From Amoebophrya sp. A120 (taxonomy: Eukaryota; Sar; Dinophyceae; Syndiniales; Amoebophryaceae), in contig CAJINV010000001.1 of assembly GCA_905178155.1 (NCBI GenBank), positions 12,832,635-12,896,634 of the forward strand: a DNA stretch of 64,000 nt, given 5' to 3'. Under the pieces are notes generated by a model. It had not been told where the DNA came from. It made no database searches and was given only the letters and a program-made list of their open reading frames with translations. The number at the start of each line of letters is the position of its first letter. Position 1 is the stretch's first letter. A program made the translations under genes and the position numbers. Shown here one piece after another: positions 11,826 through 23,600 of the stretch.

Positions 11826-12273
11826 CCAAGAAAGCGAACACCTTTACCTTTTAGCTCCGATTTTCGAAGACAAAATGAAAACTTTCCCGAAATGAGAAGT
11901 CGCGGACGCTTCGCCCCGTTTCTCGACGGCAGGCAGGCCCCTTGTTTCTCAAAAACTTTTCCAGACAGAAGGCAGGCCACTTGTGAGCCATGCGCGCACG
12001 CGCGGCGCGTTTGCGAAAATCCCGCGCTGCCACGCCTCGAAAGCATTCGTGGAAATTTTCCGGCTATTAATTCTATCAGAGGGCTGCGGGCCCTGCGCTT
12101 TGATTTGAAAGCAATTGCATCGAACAACCTGAATGATGTATATACTTTTTCCCACGCGGCGCACGCCGCGTGGATTGGTTCTTAAGTACTTAAATGCGCC
12201 TTTACGGCCCCACACGACGGTCGTGCGATCCTCGCTGCCACGCTCGCGTTCCCATCCATGCTCGTCGACGCAA
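11826..12273. other. Spacer downstream of the mitochondrial-type gene
   Basis: No gene supported. GGCAGGCC(A/C)CTTGT occurs twice (about 11932 and 11971) with similar AACTTTTCCAGA context, so the repeat-rich zone extends weakly into this part. Confidence 0.3.
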
Positions 12274-13160
12274 CTAGTGCAGGGGAGTGTAGGCCCAGCC
12301 CTTTTCCTTTATTTTGCGCACCCCGTACCAAACGCCGTCCATCGACATCCACGCGGGGCCGCTTGGAATCTTGACCCCGCCCACCTCTTCCAGGTTGTCG
12401 TCTTCCCGGCGGGGCCACAGGAACAGGTAGGCAAAAATCGCAGTCCAGAAGGTGAGTTTTACCATACGTATCTCGGTCCCCAGCAGTCGCATGTACTCAT
12501 ACGACGCCCAATCACGAACTTCCCTGGAATTTTTATCCATACAGAACATGGGAACTGATCTTCTGAGTTTCCAGAAAGAGCTTCTAGACTTGATTGAGGC
12601 GATCTCGCTTGAAAAAAGAGAAACGCAACATCAATATCGGCATGGGGGGCAGCCATACTGTACTTGTATTCCTGCATTTCTTCAACGGTGAACTCCTCGC
12701 GCCGGAGAATTTTCGTCCGGAAGTAGAGCGTGTCGCGGTCTTCCTTCTCCATGACCTCGAGCGCTTCCTGCACACGGTTCCATCGCGTAGCCGCGAGAGT
12801 CATGCTTGGCGGCAGGGGCTCGACGTGTGCTGGGATGTCAGATGAGGACGAGGCGGAGGGAGCAGCTGGCGCAGCGGCTTTTATCTGTCCCGTCGGCAAC
12901 GTAGGCGACGGGACTGACGGATGACGAGGACCGTCGTGTGAACCAGAAGAACCTGGAGGTTGTTCCGACACCATCCCCGCGTCTGCAGCGAAGGATCTTC
13001 GGAAATGTGAGCTACCAGCGGGGCAGTCGCGCGAACTCCTCGTGTTGGCTGCTATTGAGCCGCCCATCGGTCGAGGTCGTCCCAAGCAGGGCGCCCACGA
13101 GCTGACGACTGCTCTCCTCGAAGGCTGGGATGGACTGCTCCTCACAATGGCCAAGAACAT
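12274..13160 (-). CDS. Probable mitochondrial inner-membrane protein, family unknown
   Basis: Two exons, 13160-12664 and 12523-12274, joined by a GTACAG...CCAG intron that keeps frame (EYK-EVRDW). The N-terminus (MFLAIVRSSPSQPSRRAVV, then many Arg/Ser and few acids for about 60 residues) looks like a mitochondrial targeting peptide. A Pro/Ala/Ser-rich stretch follows, then a charged helical region (RWNRVQEALEVMEKEDRDTL), one membrane segment (LTFWTAIFAYLFLW) and a compact C-terminus ending KIKEKGWAYTPLH. The form, a presequence with one TM helix and a small tail, fits an accessory subunit of a respiratory complex or ATP synthase, which diverge strongly in alveolates; I cannot name it. Confidence 0.6.
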
Positions 13161-13594
13161 CTTGCTTGGCTTTGATGTTCACTGCTTGCTCGACGTCGCA
13201 CAGAAAAAACGTCAACTACAACAACAGCGAGTTCATATTGTCGCTCATCTGAGTAGAATCATACTTTCCTTATCCTGACCGGCTTCTTGCATTTTCTTGT
13301 GCTCTCCGTGTCTACAACACCACTGAACACAAAACACGCAGCAAAAGGGTCCTTGAAACTGCAAGTTACAAGCAGCTAGCCCCTCAATGCGGATGTGCTG
13401 CAAGCTCCTCGTGCACGAAAGATTTGCCGCATTGAAGATTAAGGGATGGAATCTACTTTGGGAGAAAGGTAAACTTAAAAATGGCGCTGAATGAAGATTC
13501 GAATTTGGATCGTTACAGTGTAGCCACGATATAGAAGAAAGTGTTGCGACTCAATCTTTCTCGAGTCCTCGTTTGTGCAGTGCGGAAATTGCAA
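13161..13594. other. Intergenic spacer
   Basis: Nothing recognisable; short spacer between two minus-strand genes. Confidence 0.3.
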
Positions 13595-16500
13595 TCAGGG
13601 TAGTGCTGCAGGTAGCGTTCTTCCATCTTCATCTTCATTTTCCTCGAAGTCTGTTGCGACCTCTCTCTGGTGCTGGGTTTCCGCAGAGCTCGCTTCTTGT
13701 TGGATCGGTTCGGCTACTTCTGCTGCAAGCTTTGTCGCCGTCAAGGACCGTATTTCTGTTGCAAGGTCCGCGAACTCGTGCGCACGAGTGTACAGGGCGG
13801 TGACGATTCGCAGTTCGTCTCCGGGTACAAACAAATCTGGATCTTCCGTTGGGCTTTCTCCTATCAGACAGTCAAGGAGCTCGAGCGCGCAGCGGTGGCT
13901 GTGTACCTCGGCTCTGGTAAAAATTCCCAACGTCTTCGCGTCTAAATCGCACAACTGCGCAATTCTGGCCGCAGGAGCTCTTACGCCGTGTTCAGCTGTA
14001 GTTTCCTTTTCGCCAGGTCGTGCTGTCGTAAGAGTCCGAGTGCTTGCCTGCGAGAACAATTTAATCGGCCGCGTTCTTTCCAGCGCCCGGGCTCTGTTCT
14101 TACCGCAGGCCACCTCTGCGGACGGAGGTCGAGGATTATGGCTTTCAGTCTCAACAACCTCTATAAGTGGGCCATCACCAGGACTGATCCAACAGGATTC
14201 GCTGCTTTGAAGGAACTCTTCTGCCACCGAATTACACGCGATTGTTTCGAGGTCCTTCAAGGTTGTGTGCCTACTGCTGGAACAAGTTCTGCGGCCGTTC
14301 GAAAGGTTATTTCCGCTTTCCAGAGTCACCGTCTCTCGGTTGCAGAATTCAACGAATCTCGGAAACTTTAGGACGAACATCCAGCGAAACAGCTCCGGCC
14401 ACACTCTCTCCCGGACCCGGCGCGCCAGGAAGTCGCCACTTGCCCGGACCATAATGGCAACGAGTTCACAGGCTTTCGCAAACAACGCGCCCTTCTGGGC
14501 GAAGCAGTGCAAAACGCAGGGCCACAATTTGTGCAGCAGCGGCAGAAGAACTTTTGTGTTCGTCGAGAGGATCTCGACCGCCATACCGATACAGTCAAAC
14601 GCCAGAACCGCGAGCTCCGGGTGTTCCAGAAAATGGCGAAACAAAAGAAGCACCTGCGCTGCGGCCTCACGCTCGTAGCTGTAGGACACTGGTATTGAGC
14701 CGGCTGTTGCAGTCGGTGTAGTTAGCAACTCTCTTGAGAGATCAGGTCTTGCTTGTGTTTCGTCTTGCTTTCCTTTTGATTCGGCTGCGGTGCTCGTATG
14801 CTGTGTAGCTGCATGGCTAGTAGTGACGCCTTCTGCTTGCGGTTTCACGTTCACGTCCTTATTTGGGCTGGCTTTTTCTTCGCGCTGCAACACTGCACTG
14901 CACCAGTCGTCAAAGCCCTGCAGGGGGTCGAGCTCGTCGTCGTCCGGTGGGCCGTCTTCGTTTAGTTGCTTGGTCCATAAATCTGAGACCCAAAACCCTT
15001 GAAAATGCGTCGTGTCTCCCCCCGTCTCAATAATCCTGTGCAGCTTCTCACATTCCGCGCTGTTCTGGCGGAAAAATGACTCCGCCTGCTTCCTCTTGAG
15101 TCGGACCCCCATCGTGAGGACGGCCAGCGCATCTCGCACGAGAGCCACACACCAGGTCGGGTAATCCCCGTTGGCGTCGTGTATGCCAATGTCGTAGTCA
15201 AGCAACTGAACCACAACGCTCGTGATCACTCTTCGCGCTTCGGAGGGAAGAAGAAGCGCACCTGCGTTCCTTCTGTCCACTTTTAGTAGAGTGGTCCACG
15301 AAAAATCGATGTTCATCTGTGCTGAGGAGGACAACGAGCAGAGACCTGTTTCGAGTTGTCTGGCTGGACCACAACGGGTGCGAGGAAGCGGTGCACTTGC
15401 AGCACCAGAACTACAGCCTGCGGATGTTGGCTGCAATCCATGATCAGCGACATTATTAGATATCTCACTGCACAGATATTGCTGCACCGCCGCGTTGAGC
15501 ATGGCGCGGCACAAAGGTTCTGTGAACCTTCGCGCACGAGTCCAGCATGATTGGCGAAATTTTCTCCCGCCCGACGTCAAATAGACGGGGCATGATGCAG
15601 GCGCCCGGGCACTATCGGAATTCTTGTCTCTCGGCCTTTGCAACAAGGCACTCCTCGTGCTGTTTCTTGTTGTCGAGGTGTCTGTTTGGTCCTGGAGTAT
15701 TGGTTCTGAGCCTTTCTTTTCGGATGCTGGCACTGGACACTCATTCAGATCTTTTTGGCGACGCAGCTGGATTTGCAAAAAGTTGATTAGAAAATCCGCG
15801 TTGTCTCGCAGTAGGTTTGCAGGTGCCCATGCTCGTCCCGGTGCAACCAGAGAGCAGCCACTAGAGTAGCTTGCAGTAGCAGCTTGACCTTCTTTCTGGA
15901 TGCTTCCATCATCTCCTGCGACCGATTTTTCCGGAGCGCCTTTCTGCAGTTTTTGAAGGTACTGGTGCGTTTGGTGCTGGGCCTCGAAAAACGCGCACGC
16001 TGCAAGGCGTTCCACGTTGCAGTGACCCTCTCTCGACGTTGCGGTTCCCCGTCGTTCATCATCTTGCGTGTTGTACGCAGCCAACAACGACGGAAGGACG
16101 TAAGGCAACATCTTCTGTAGCTGTGAGTGCAAAGTGTGGACGCGGTAGTCCCGGGAGTTTCGTTGGAGCTCGCCGTCTGTATTCGACGCCTGCGGTCTTG
16201 CCATTGCCGGTAGGTGTAACCTTGCCTGCTGCCTCTTCGTTTCTCCGCTACACTGCAATTCGTGCCTCGGGACAACCGCGTGAAGCAGATGCGCAAGCAC
16301 GGCGTGCGCAAACGAGACAGCATTTCGAGCAACATCCAACCTACCCCATTTCCGGTTTCGACGTTGACGCTCGCGTGATAGAGACCCGTCAAGATCTTCT
16401 GGATTTCTCGCATGTACGTTATGTGCTTGCTGCAGCTCAGCGGAGCACAGGGGGTTGCCTTCATACCCGAACCAATCGCACAAGAGCTTCGACATTTTTT

Positions 16501-19500
16501 CGAATGTGTCTGGAGCTGGACCCCCACGCAGCGCTTGTCTTTCCACGACAGTGGACGATAAGTCCGCAATGTTCACCACCTCGAGGACCCAACAGAGACA
16601 AACGCACAAAGAGAGATGGTGCACAGCTACAAATGTCTGCTTGTTCCGCGAACCAGCTCCGGAGCACGGCTCATCACGATTCTCGAAATCACGTCGTCCG
16701 CCCGGTGGACCAGTTGTGGCTTCATCTTCACGGTCGTAGGAACTCAAACGCCCCACAACCCAGTCGAGAAAACCGGGGTCGTAGCGTGCCAGGTCTTGAA
16801 TGATCTGCTTCTGAACAGTGACCAGCTCACGATACGTCCTACTGTGCGACAGGAAGTGGTGGCCGTGCGCTTCATAGCGCATTCTGGGCAGGTGGGGTAG
16901 TGTGGCGTGGCCCAAAGCTTCACTCAGCAGGGATGCATTCGATGTCATCTGATGTGATGAATTGCTCGAACTTCGTACTTCTACTTCACCATCGGGTTTG
17001 TTGGCTTCAACGTTCGTCGACAGATAAACATCCTTTACAGACGCCACACTCAATGAGGCGGGCAGAGGTCGGTCTTGTCGTTCCTGAAGAGTACTAGAGT
17101 GGTCTTGGTGTCGTTTCATCACCCCTTCGGCTCCCTCCTCCACTCCCGCGGCAGTCTGATCTACGGGAACGACTTGATTGACCAAACGCGCGTAAAAGTT
17201 ATCCACGATGACATTTCGCTCCACTTCGGACTCCGTTTCTTGTAACACGTCGTGCCAAGATCGGTAACAAAACGACCGCCAGTTAGGGTAAACTTGGGCA
17301 GGACTAGTACAGGTGCGTTGACCGCCATTTGCTGCCGTTGAGTGTTGGAACTCAGTGCCGCCTCCTGGTTCAGCGACTTGGAGTTCGCCAAAGGTGGACG
17401 CTGTCTTGCTTTTTGTTTCGCGTTCGCACTTCCCTAGAAGCAAAATGGCACCGCGGAGGCTGGTGTAGCTTTTGAGCAGGCACTGCAGCCGCACGTCGTG
17501 CTGTTCACTAGACGATGTTGGCTCGTCCTCCGATAGAAAACCACTTGTAAGTAGCTCCTTATCTGGTGAAGCAATGTCGGCTCCTTTCCCGGTAGAAGTA
17601 AAAGGCGTCGATGTGCTGGACGTGTAATTTTCCAGGTCTATCAAGCAGTGCTGCAGGAAAGAGTCGTCCATTTCCGGAAGGGCGGATTGACACAGAATAT
17701 GCCCTTGAAGATGGTCCCCACCGACACCGCATTGTGGTGGCGCGTGCAGGGATGAAAGTGCTGGCTTGAAGAAGTACGCGTTACCGCATTCGCGCTCTGA
17801 GTGCACAAAATGCAGCAAGCACGCACTGCACACAGCGTTGGCAACGGTGGGGTCCGGATCCGCCTGCGCGCGCACTAAGGCGAGTAGGCAGAAATTGCGG
17901 AGAATTTGCGGCGTGTACGTAAGCCCACTCCACAAGTCTTCCGCGCATCGCGGCTGCAGCCGCCAATCCACCCACATGCACCGCTCGGCAGAGCGCGAGG
18001 CAGGACTTAGCAACTGCTTGTCTTCTAGCTTTTGCTCCTGGAGCCCGGTGCGGGCGTCTTGCTTATCTGTCAAGTGTGAACGGAAAAACTCATTCTGACA
18101 AGCGAAACCGCCGCACGCACAGTTGCAGCTCACAGCGCGATGACATTGCTGGCGTCTGCCGCTCAAAGTAGATCTCTCTACTTCCAGCGGGTCACTCTGG
18201 AGTTCGCGATCCATCTCTAGTTGTACTGCGCGCGGCCGGACGGACAACAAAAATCCACAGAAGCGTGCAAACGCACGCCGCACAAATGGTGAATTCGATG
18301 TCAGCGGATTGCGGTCTGCCGGACAGAAAAATGCAGGCTTCACCAGGGCGTGTGTGATCAAGCGCAGCAGTTGCTGGTTGGGCTCCGACACGACGTCGCA
18401 ATCGTGGAAGTATTGGATTTCGTGGTTCTTTTTCGCGTGCCTCACATCGAACAAGTAGCTGCAAGACGGACGCCTGCTGCCGCTCTTTTCAGTCGGTTGG
18501 TCTTCAGCTCCACAAAAGCCGTCAGCTTCGGCTCGTTTGTCGTCCTCCTGCTTACTTTCAATTTTTGCCGCCGCGGTGTGAGTTTCTGCTTGTAGTCGTA
18601 CAGGAGCTGCAGTTGTCGTGAGTTGTTTTTGCTGCCCCGACGTAAGGTCCTCCTGATTCTCTAGGTGCGCTCCTTCACCTTCTGCTTTGTCCTGCGAAGC
18701 AGGAGCGGTGTCGTTGCATTTGACGGGCGTCGAATACTGCTCGCTTTTTCCAACTTTTGTCAGTTCTGAAAGCAGTTCCTGATCCGTCTGCAGCACGCGA
18801 TCCGAATTTTTTGACATCCACGTGATCAGACAGTCCAGCGCCAGGACGTAGCCTCGTTGCCCCCCGCTGCGCTGCACATCTGGGTAGGCCTGCACCACCC
18901 GCAGGCAGTGCGTGACAACTGCCGGGGCGCAGTGGCGGAATAGGAGGTCTTGCTGAGAAGTGTTCATCGTCTCGGTCCGTGATGAAGCAGCGGCAGATGA
19001 GTCGTCATGAGACTGCACTGCAGCCGATGCAGCTGCCGGTTCATCACGTTCACGTATCCTATGACAGCGGCCAAGAACCAGAAGCAGCAGCCAGAGGCCA
19101 AGCTTGTGCAGTTCCGCACAGTGTCGGTGGTGCTGCTGATAGGCCTGCAGCACCATGGTCACGATGGACTGTGCATAGTCTAGTCCGTGCGAGTGCAGCA
19201 GCAGCAGGGGGCCGGCGTGCTCCAGAAGGGTTTTCACTTGCGCGAAGATCTCCAAGGCGGCCGTCTCGGAGCTACGACCTTCGCGGTCAAACCGAAATAC
19301 CAAAAAAGCCAGCGCTTGCAACCCACACTCGATGTTTTTCTGCAACGCGAGGTCATCCTCATCTTCCGTGCGCGCGGGCCGCAATGCTGACGGATGCGGG
19401 TCTTGACGTGCGAACAAACTGTGATTTGCTGCGGGCTGCGTTTCTACTTTCGCAGGGGCTTGTGCTGAGCTATTTTCGACCACATTGCGGGTCGTTGTGG

Positions 19501-19762
19501 TCGCGTGCGGCGGCATAATCTTAGGCGAAGAAACCTGTTCCCCAACAAGGCTCCTTTCTGCGACGGCTTCTGTTGATCCGTTCTCGATAGATCCAAAACC
19601 GCAAACTCCAGAAACAGACACTGATGTTGAGGGGGTCGATCTGCATGCTGGGGAGGTCGTCCGCGGAGTGGACGATCCTGCGGACGATCTCGATCCGGCT
19701 CGCACCATGGGAGAACACGTTGATGACATAGATCCACCTCCACCGGACATCCTGTTCATCAT
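13595..19762 (-). CDS. Giant HEAT-repeat protein, TTI1-like (TTT complex), single exon
   Basis: An uninterrupted frame of 2055 codons from ATG at 19762. The protein is helical throughout with long Ser/Thr/Gln/Glu inserts. Near the C-terminus, LLPLLHKLWPCVLHCF, then a helix, then GDFLARRVRERVWPELFRWM match the pattern I know from TELO2-interacting protein 1 (hydrophobic-LLPL-H--WP, then GDFL-RR-----WP-L). TTI1 works with TEL2 and TTI2 to mature PIKK kinases (TOR, ATM, ATR) with HSP90. Other helical blocks (DYAQSIVTMVLQAY; QRGYVLALDCLITWMSKN) suit an alpha-solenoid. At 2055 residues it is about twice the usual length, mainly through low-complexity inserts. It has no intron, unlike nearly all its neighbours. 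An importin/exportin-type solenoid is the main alternative. Confidence 0.6.
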   Translation of the reverse strand: MMNRMSGGGGSMSSTCSPMVRAGSRSSAGSSTPRTTSPACRSTPSTSVSVSGVCGFGSIENGSTEAVAERSLVGEQVSSPKIMPPHATTTTRNVVENSSAQAPAKVETQPAANHSLFARQDPHPSALRPARTEDEDDLALQKNIECGLQALAFLVFRFDREGRSSETAALEIFAQVKTLLEHAGPLLLLHSHGLDYAQSIVTMVLQAYQQHHRHCAELHKLGLWLLLLVLGRCHRIRERDEPAAASAAVQSHDDSSAAASSRTETMNTSQQDLLFRHCAPAVVTHCLRVVQAYPDVQRSGGQRGYVLALDCLITWMSKNSDRVLQTDQELLSELTKVGKSEQYSTPVKCNDTAPASQDKAEGEGAHLENQEDLTSGQQKQLTTTAAPVRLQAETHTAAAKIESKQEDDKRAEADGFCGAEDQPTEKSGSRRPSCSYLFDVRHAKKNHEIQYFHDCDVVSEPNQQLLRLITHALVKPAFFCPADRNPLTSNSPFVRRAFARFCGFLLSVRPRAVQLEMDRELQSDPLEVERSTLSGRRQQCHRAVSCNCACGGFACQNEFFRSHLTDKQDARTGLQEQKLEDKQLLSPASRSAERCMWVDWRLQPRCAEDLWSGLTYTPQILRNFCLLALVRAQADPDPTVANAVCSACLLHFVHSERECGNAYFFKPALSSLHAPPQCGVGGDHLQGHILCQSALPEMDDSFLQHCLIDLENYTSSTSTPFTSTGKGADIASPDKELLTSGFLSEDEPTSSSEQHDVRLQCLLKSYTSLRGAILLLGKCERETKSKTASTFGELQVAEPGGGTEFQHSTAANGGQRTCTSPAQVYPNWRSFCYRSWHDVLQETESEVERNVIVDNFYARLVNQVVPVDQTAAGVEEGAEGVMKRHQDHSSTLQERQDRPLPASLSVASVKDVYLSTNVEANKPDGEVEVRSSSNSSHQMTSNASLLSEALGHATLPHLPRMRYEAHGHHFLSHSRTYRELVTVQKQIIQDLARYDPGFLDWVVGRLSSYDREDEATTGPPGGRRDFENRDEPCSGAGSRNKQTFVAVHHLSLCVCLCWVLEVVNIADLSSTVVERQALRGGPAPDTFEKMSKLLCDWFGYEGNPLCSAELQQAHNVHARNPEDLDGSLSRERQRRNRKWGRLDVARNAVSFAHAVLAHLLHAVVPRHELQCSGETKRQQARLHLPAMARPQASNTDGELQRNSRDYRVHTLHSQLQKMLPYVLPSLLAAYNTQDDERRGTATSREGHCNVERLAACAFFEAQHQTHQYLQKLQKGAPEKSVAGDDGSIQKEGQAATASYSSGCSLVAPGRAWAPANLLRDNADFLINFLQIQLRRQKDLNECPVPASEKKGSEPILQDQTDTSTTRNSTRSALLQRPRDKNSDSARAPASCPVYLTSGGRKFRQSCWTRARRFTEPLCRAMLNAAVQQYLCSEISNNVADHGLQPTSAGCSSGAASAPLPRTRCGPARQLETGLCSLSSSAQMNIDFSWTTLLKVDRRNAGALLLPSEARRVITSVVVQLLDYDIGIHDANGDYPTWCVALVRDALAVLTMGVRLKRKQAESFFRQNSAECEKLHRIIETGGDTTHFQGFWVSDLWTKQLNEDGPPDDDELDPLQGFDDWCSAVLQREEKASPNKDVNVKPQAEGVTTSHAATQHTSTAAESKGKQDETQARPDLSRELLTTPTATAGSIPVSYSYEREAAAQVLLLFRHFLEHPELAVLAFDCIGMAVEILSTNTKVLLPLLHKLWPCVLHCFAQKGALFAKACELVAIMVRASGDFLARRVRERVWPELFRWMFVLKFPRFVEFCNRETVTLESGNNLSNGRRTCSSSRHTTLKDLETIACNSVAEEFLQSSESCWISPGDGPLIEVVETESHNPRPPSAEVACGKNRARALERTRPIKLFSQASTRTLTTARPGEKETTAEHGVRAPAARIAQLCDLDAKTLGIFTRAEVHSHRCALELLDCLIGESPTEDPDLFVPGDELRIVTALYTRAHEFADLATEIRSLTATKLAAEVAEPIQQEASSAETQHQREVATDFEENEDEDGRTLPAALP

Positions 19763-20639
19763 GGAAGTATCTTCTATCGAATAGGATGAGACTAGAAAAT
19801 CAGAGGAAAAATTTTGCTTTTGTTGGGAACGTGAGGTGAACGAGTTGTGATTCGCATCACGTCACTCAGGGTCAGTCACATGTTTTTAGTCACATTTTCA
19901 CAATTTGAATGTCTAAAGATGTAAGAAAGATGCCGGAGTGGTTGTAGAAGATACAAGACCGTTGCTGAAAAAACGTGGTGGAAACAACAAAGTACGAGCG
20001 GCGCTATGGGATCTTGATCTACGGCATTCGATCGTGATGTCGTGCGCACTTACTTCTTAATCTACAAGCTACGACTGGAAAAAGATATACGAAATGGCTA
20101 CTTATGCGCGGATGAAGATGATCGGGTTCGAGCTCGAGGCACAGTCCGGAGCAACGAGGATCCAGTTTCGTGGTTCTAACTATGTTCGAGAACGTCAAAG
20201 TCCATGTGAAACAAGTTGTCTCTTTCGCCTAACTTCAGGTTTCCCTAGCCTCTTTTGCCAGCAACAAAAAGAAACGAGCAACAGTGGGATCAATTTTTTT
20301 AGACTGACACGCTCTCTGGTGAAAAGGCAGAAGCAGAACATTGGTCGGCATCGGCGTGCTGATCGGAAAAAAATAAATAACGACAGAGCGAGTCATCTGT
20401 GGTGGAGCGAAATCGTCCCGGAGGAAGTAGCTGCCAGACCCGCACTTCCGCACCGGCACAGGCTTTAGTGTTGCTGCCCTGCTATCGCTAGTATGTCAAC
20501 GCGAATATCATGTAGTTGACTCCGTTTAGTACGTCAGCGATTCACAGATGAAGATGGAGACTGAGGGGTTTTCTTTGATGCCGCACAAAAGATCTACTTC
20601 GGCGCAGCAAGCGCGAAACGGATAAAAGACCACTCTTTC
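19763..20639. other. Intergenic spacer
   Basis: No gene supported on either strand. It spans the 5' flank of the TTI1-like gene and the 3' flank of the WWE gene. Confidence 0.35.
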
Positions 20640-23600
20640 TTATTTCTTCTTCCCCGGAGTGGGCTTTGTCTGCGGGCTGTTGTTGGGCGAGGCTCCAAGC
20701 AGGAACCACTCCTTGTGCTGCATGAGAAACTGGAACACCTGCGTGCACTTGTCCATTTTTTCCGGGTTTTTATCCGGGTGATACTGGAGCTGCCACTTCT
20801 TAATTTTCGCCTTGCGTTCGGCCAGGGGTTCGTTCAGCGCCCGTTCCATCTGTTGGTGCAGCTCCCGCGTCGCCACGTTCACCGAGGCGTCCAGCTTGGG
20901 TCCCGTCGGCAGCGGCGTGGGCTTCTTCGGTCGCGCGTCGTTGCGGTTATTGCGCCCGGTGTCGGAGCCGCTGTCCGAACCTGGGTCCGGTGTGGTGCCA
21001 AAGTTCGCCCGGAAGAACGGGTCGTTGCCGTGCGGACCCGGCTGCCCGGAAGCCTTTCTCTTCTTATTTTCCTGGTTCTCCTGTTTGCCGCCAGCCCCGG
21101 CTCCGCCCGCGGTCGCGTTGTTGCCGTCTGGTGGGTCCACACCGGCCTTCCGCGCGCCGCCCCCGGCGCCGAAAAAAGCGTTTTTCCATTGCTGCTTCGT
21201 GTTCTTGTCGTTATTCCCTGCTCCGCCTGTCGTGAACCGTCGCCCCCAAATGCCGTCCCACTCCTTCGGTGTCTTGCGGAACTGCGCGTCCCGTTCCTTC
21301 TGCTGCTCCTCCGCCCGCTATGACAGTGCACAACTCCCCCTCCCCCTCATTTGTGTTGCATGAACAGCAACACAAGCGCTGGCAAAGATGCAGCTTTTGC
21401 ATAACAAACTGCGAGAGGATCGTAGTGCTGTTTTGGCTTTCGGAATCTGCCATGCAAAGAGTGCTAACAGGCAAAAGGTAGATTTGGGATTTTGCATGAC
21501 AAGTGAGGGGGAGGGGGAGTTGAAGTTGTGCTCTGTCATACCCGCTCGCGGTGCAGGTCCTCAAAAAAGTCCGCGTTGTCGTAGCCCTGCGTCTTGCTGC
21601 GGCGCCGGAACGCGCCAAACTTGATCGGGTTGCGGATGCTCCGAACCTCGCTGGTTTGCAGGTTTTTCTGCTTCAGCATCTCGAAATTCACCTCGTAGGG
21701 CTCGAAATTCATCTCGAACCGGACCGTCGGCTGCTTGTTCAGCCACGCGTACTTCAATTTCTTATCCTCTTGGGCGGCGTACACGTGCCACTGGTCGGTC
21801 TCGGGATCGTACCATTCGAAGCACTGCATAGAAAGATACATACCAAAGGTGCTTACAGGAGCTCCTAAACAACCTTTTCCTGCAGTAACGCCAAGAAGCT
21901 CTACTTATGGCAGCAAAGGATCATGATGAGAGTACTGACCCTGTTTCGGGCTTTGGCATCCATGGAGAAAGGGCGAGTTCATCAAAGCTTGAAAAATAGC
22001 TATTCGATGAAAAATTATGGTGTAGTAAAGTACGTCCCTCTTGTTGTTCGGGTTGTCCTCGGGAACTCGGTTGCCCTGCCCGCGGTAGGGGTAGTGGGTT
22101 TTCGTCTTCATGAGGTTCACGCGGCGGACGGGAATGCGGCCGTTTTCCTTCATCTCCTTGAAGTCGATCTTCATCTCCGGGCCGAGTTCCACCACGTCCT
22201 TCTTGCTGGCCCACGCTTCCGCGAGCTGCTTCTGCTCGGACTTGGGGTAGTTCAGCCACTTGCCGTTGCTATCCTCGTAGAACTGAAACAGAAATTGCGC
22301 ATAGTCCTCCTGCTGTTCAGTCGGCTGTGGCTCCTGGGAAGGTTTTATTTGCACCGCGATGGTAGGATAACACAAGGACGAGGATTGTAGTCGTGTGAGA
22401 TGACACTGACACATGAAGGCCAATGTACACGGTCCTTACTCCAGATGGCATGACTTCATCAGAGCAATGGCAATAAAAGGCAAAACTCTAAGTGTAGCAA
22501 ATCAAGATCGACAAATTTCAATTTTTACTTTTTCCTCTGCTGTTCCTGCAGCGGTGAAGTTGCGCTTCTGCTCTCCGGCCGCGAAGTTGGCGTCGGGTGT
22601 CATGCCTTGGTCGACGATGTTCTTCAGTCGAATCTTCCGCACCTTCTTCGTCCGAATGTTCGTTTGCGTCCACTCCAGGTAGTCGATGTCGTAGTTGTGA
22701 CCCATGATGGTAAGCCGTGTCGTCGCCATACCCCGCTTGTAGTCCTGCCAAAGCAGCTTGTCTGCGGCCCAACTATTAGTAGTGAATTGCTTTATAGACA
22801 TCTAAAGGTGCTTGCAATAGATACTGAAGCGGTCAAGCAGGTTTGGCAGTTATTTCATCTTGCTTCAAGGTTGGTGATTCTTTCCATCTTCAGCGTTAGT
22901 ATCTGGGCGTATCCATCGCATGCAGATGCACCAGACAAAAGATGAAACAGGGAAAAAGTTTGTAATCCTGGGCACAAATTTTACTGATTTTAGAAGGTAC
23001 TCAAAACTTCAACTCTTGTACTCAAAGTCCTTCCATTTGTCTCCTCCTTCCAACCACTGAAACTTGGACTCCGGCATGCGGCCTTGGAGATGCGCTGCCC
23101 CTGCCGCGGCCGTGTCGTCGTCAAGACCGGCAGACAACATGCGAATCTTTTTCACGTTGCCCGTCTTGAGATTCTTCTGCGTCATTTGCCGGAAGTTCAC
23201 CTCGTAGTCGTTTTTGCCAATGTAGAACTTGATGGTCGGGTAGTGTTTCACAAACGCGTGCTTCAGAATCTCCTGGTATTTGCCCTCGTACTGCTTCCAG
23301 TCGTGCCCGTGTTGCCACTCGAAGAACAACCGGGCCACCATGTCTTCATCCACAGGCTTGCCGCGGAACGTGTTCAGGTGCCCGCCCTGGGTCGTGGTCC
23401 CTTCGCCCGCCTGCTCCTCGCGGTCGCGCTTATTTTTCGCTCGGTAGTGTTTTTCCCCGTCGCTTCCCACCAGGGGGGCGCCGCGCTCCTTGCTGCGGTG
23501 CTTCTTTTCGTGCCACCCTTCCTGCGAGGGCATGGCCGCCATCTGGTATTTCCGCTTGTAATTTTCCTGTCGCGTTTCGCTGCTCGAGGACATCGGCTCC

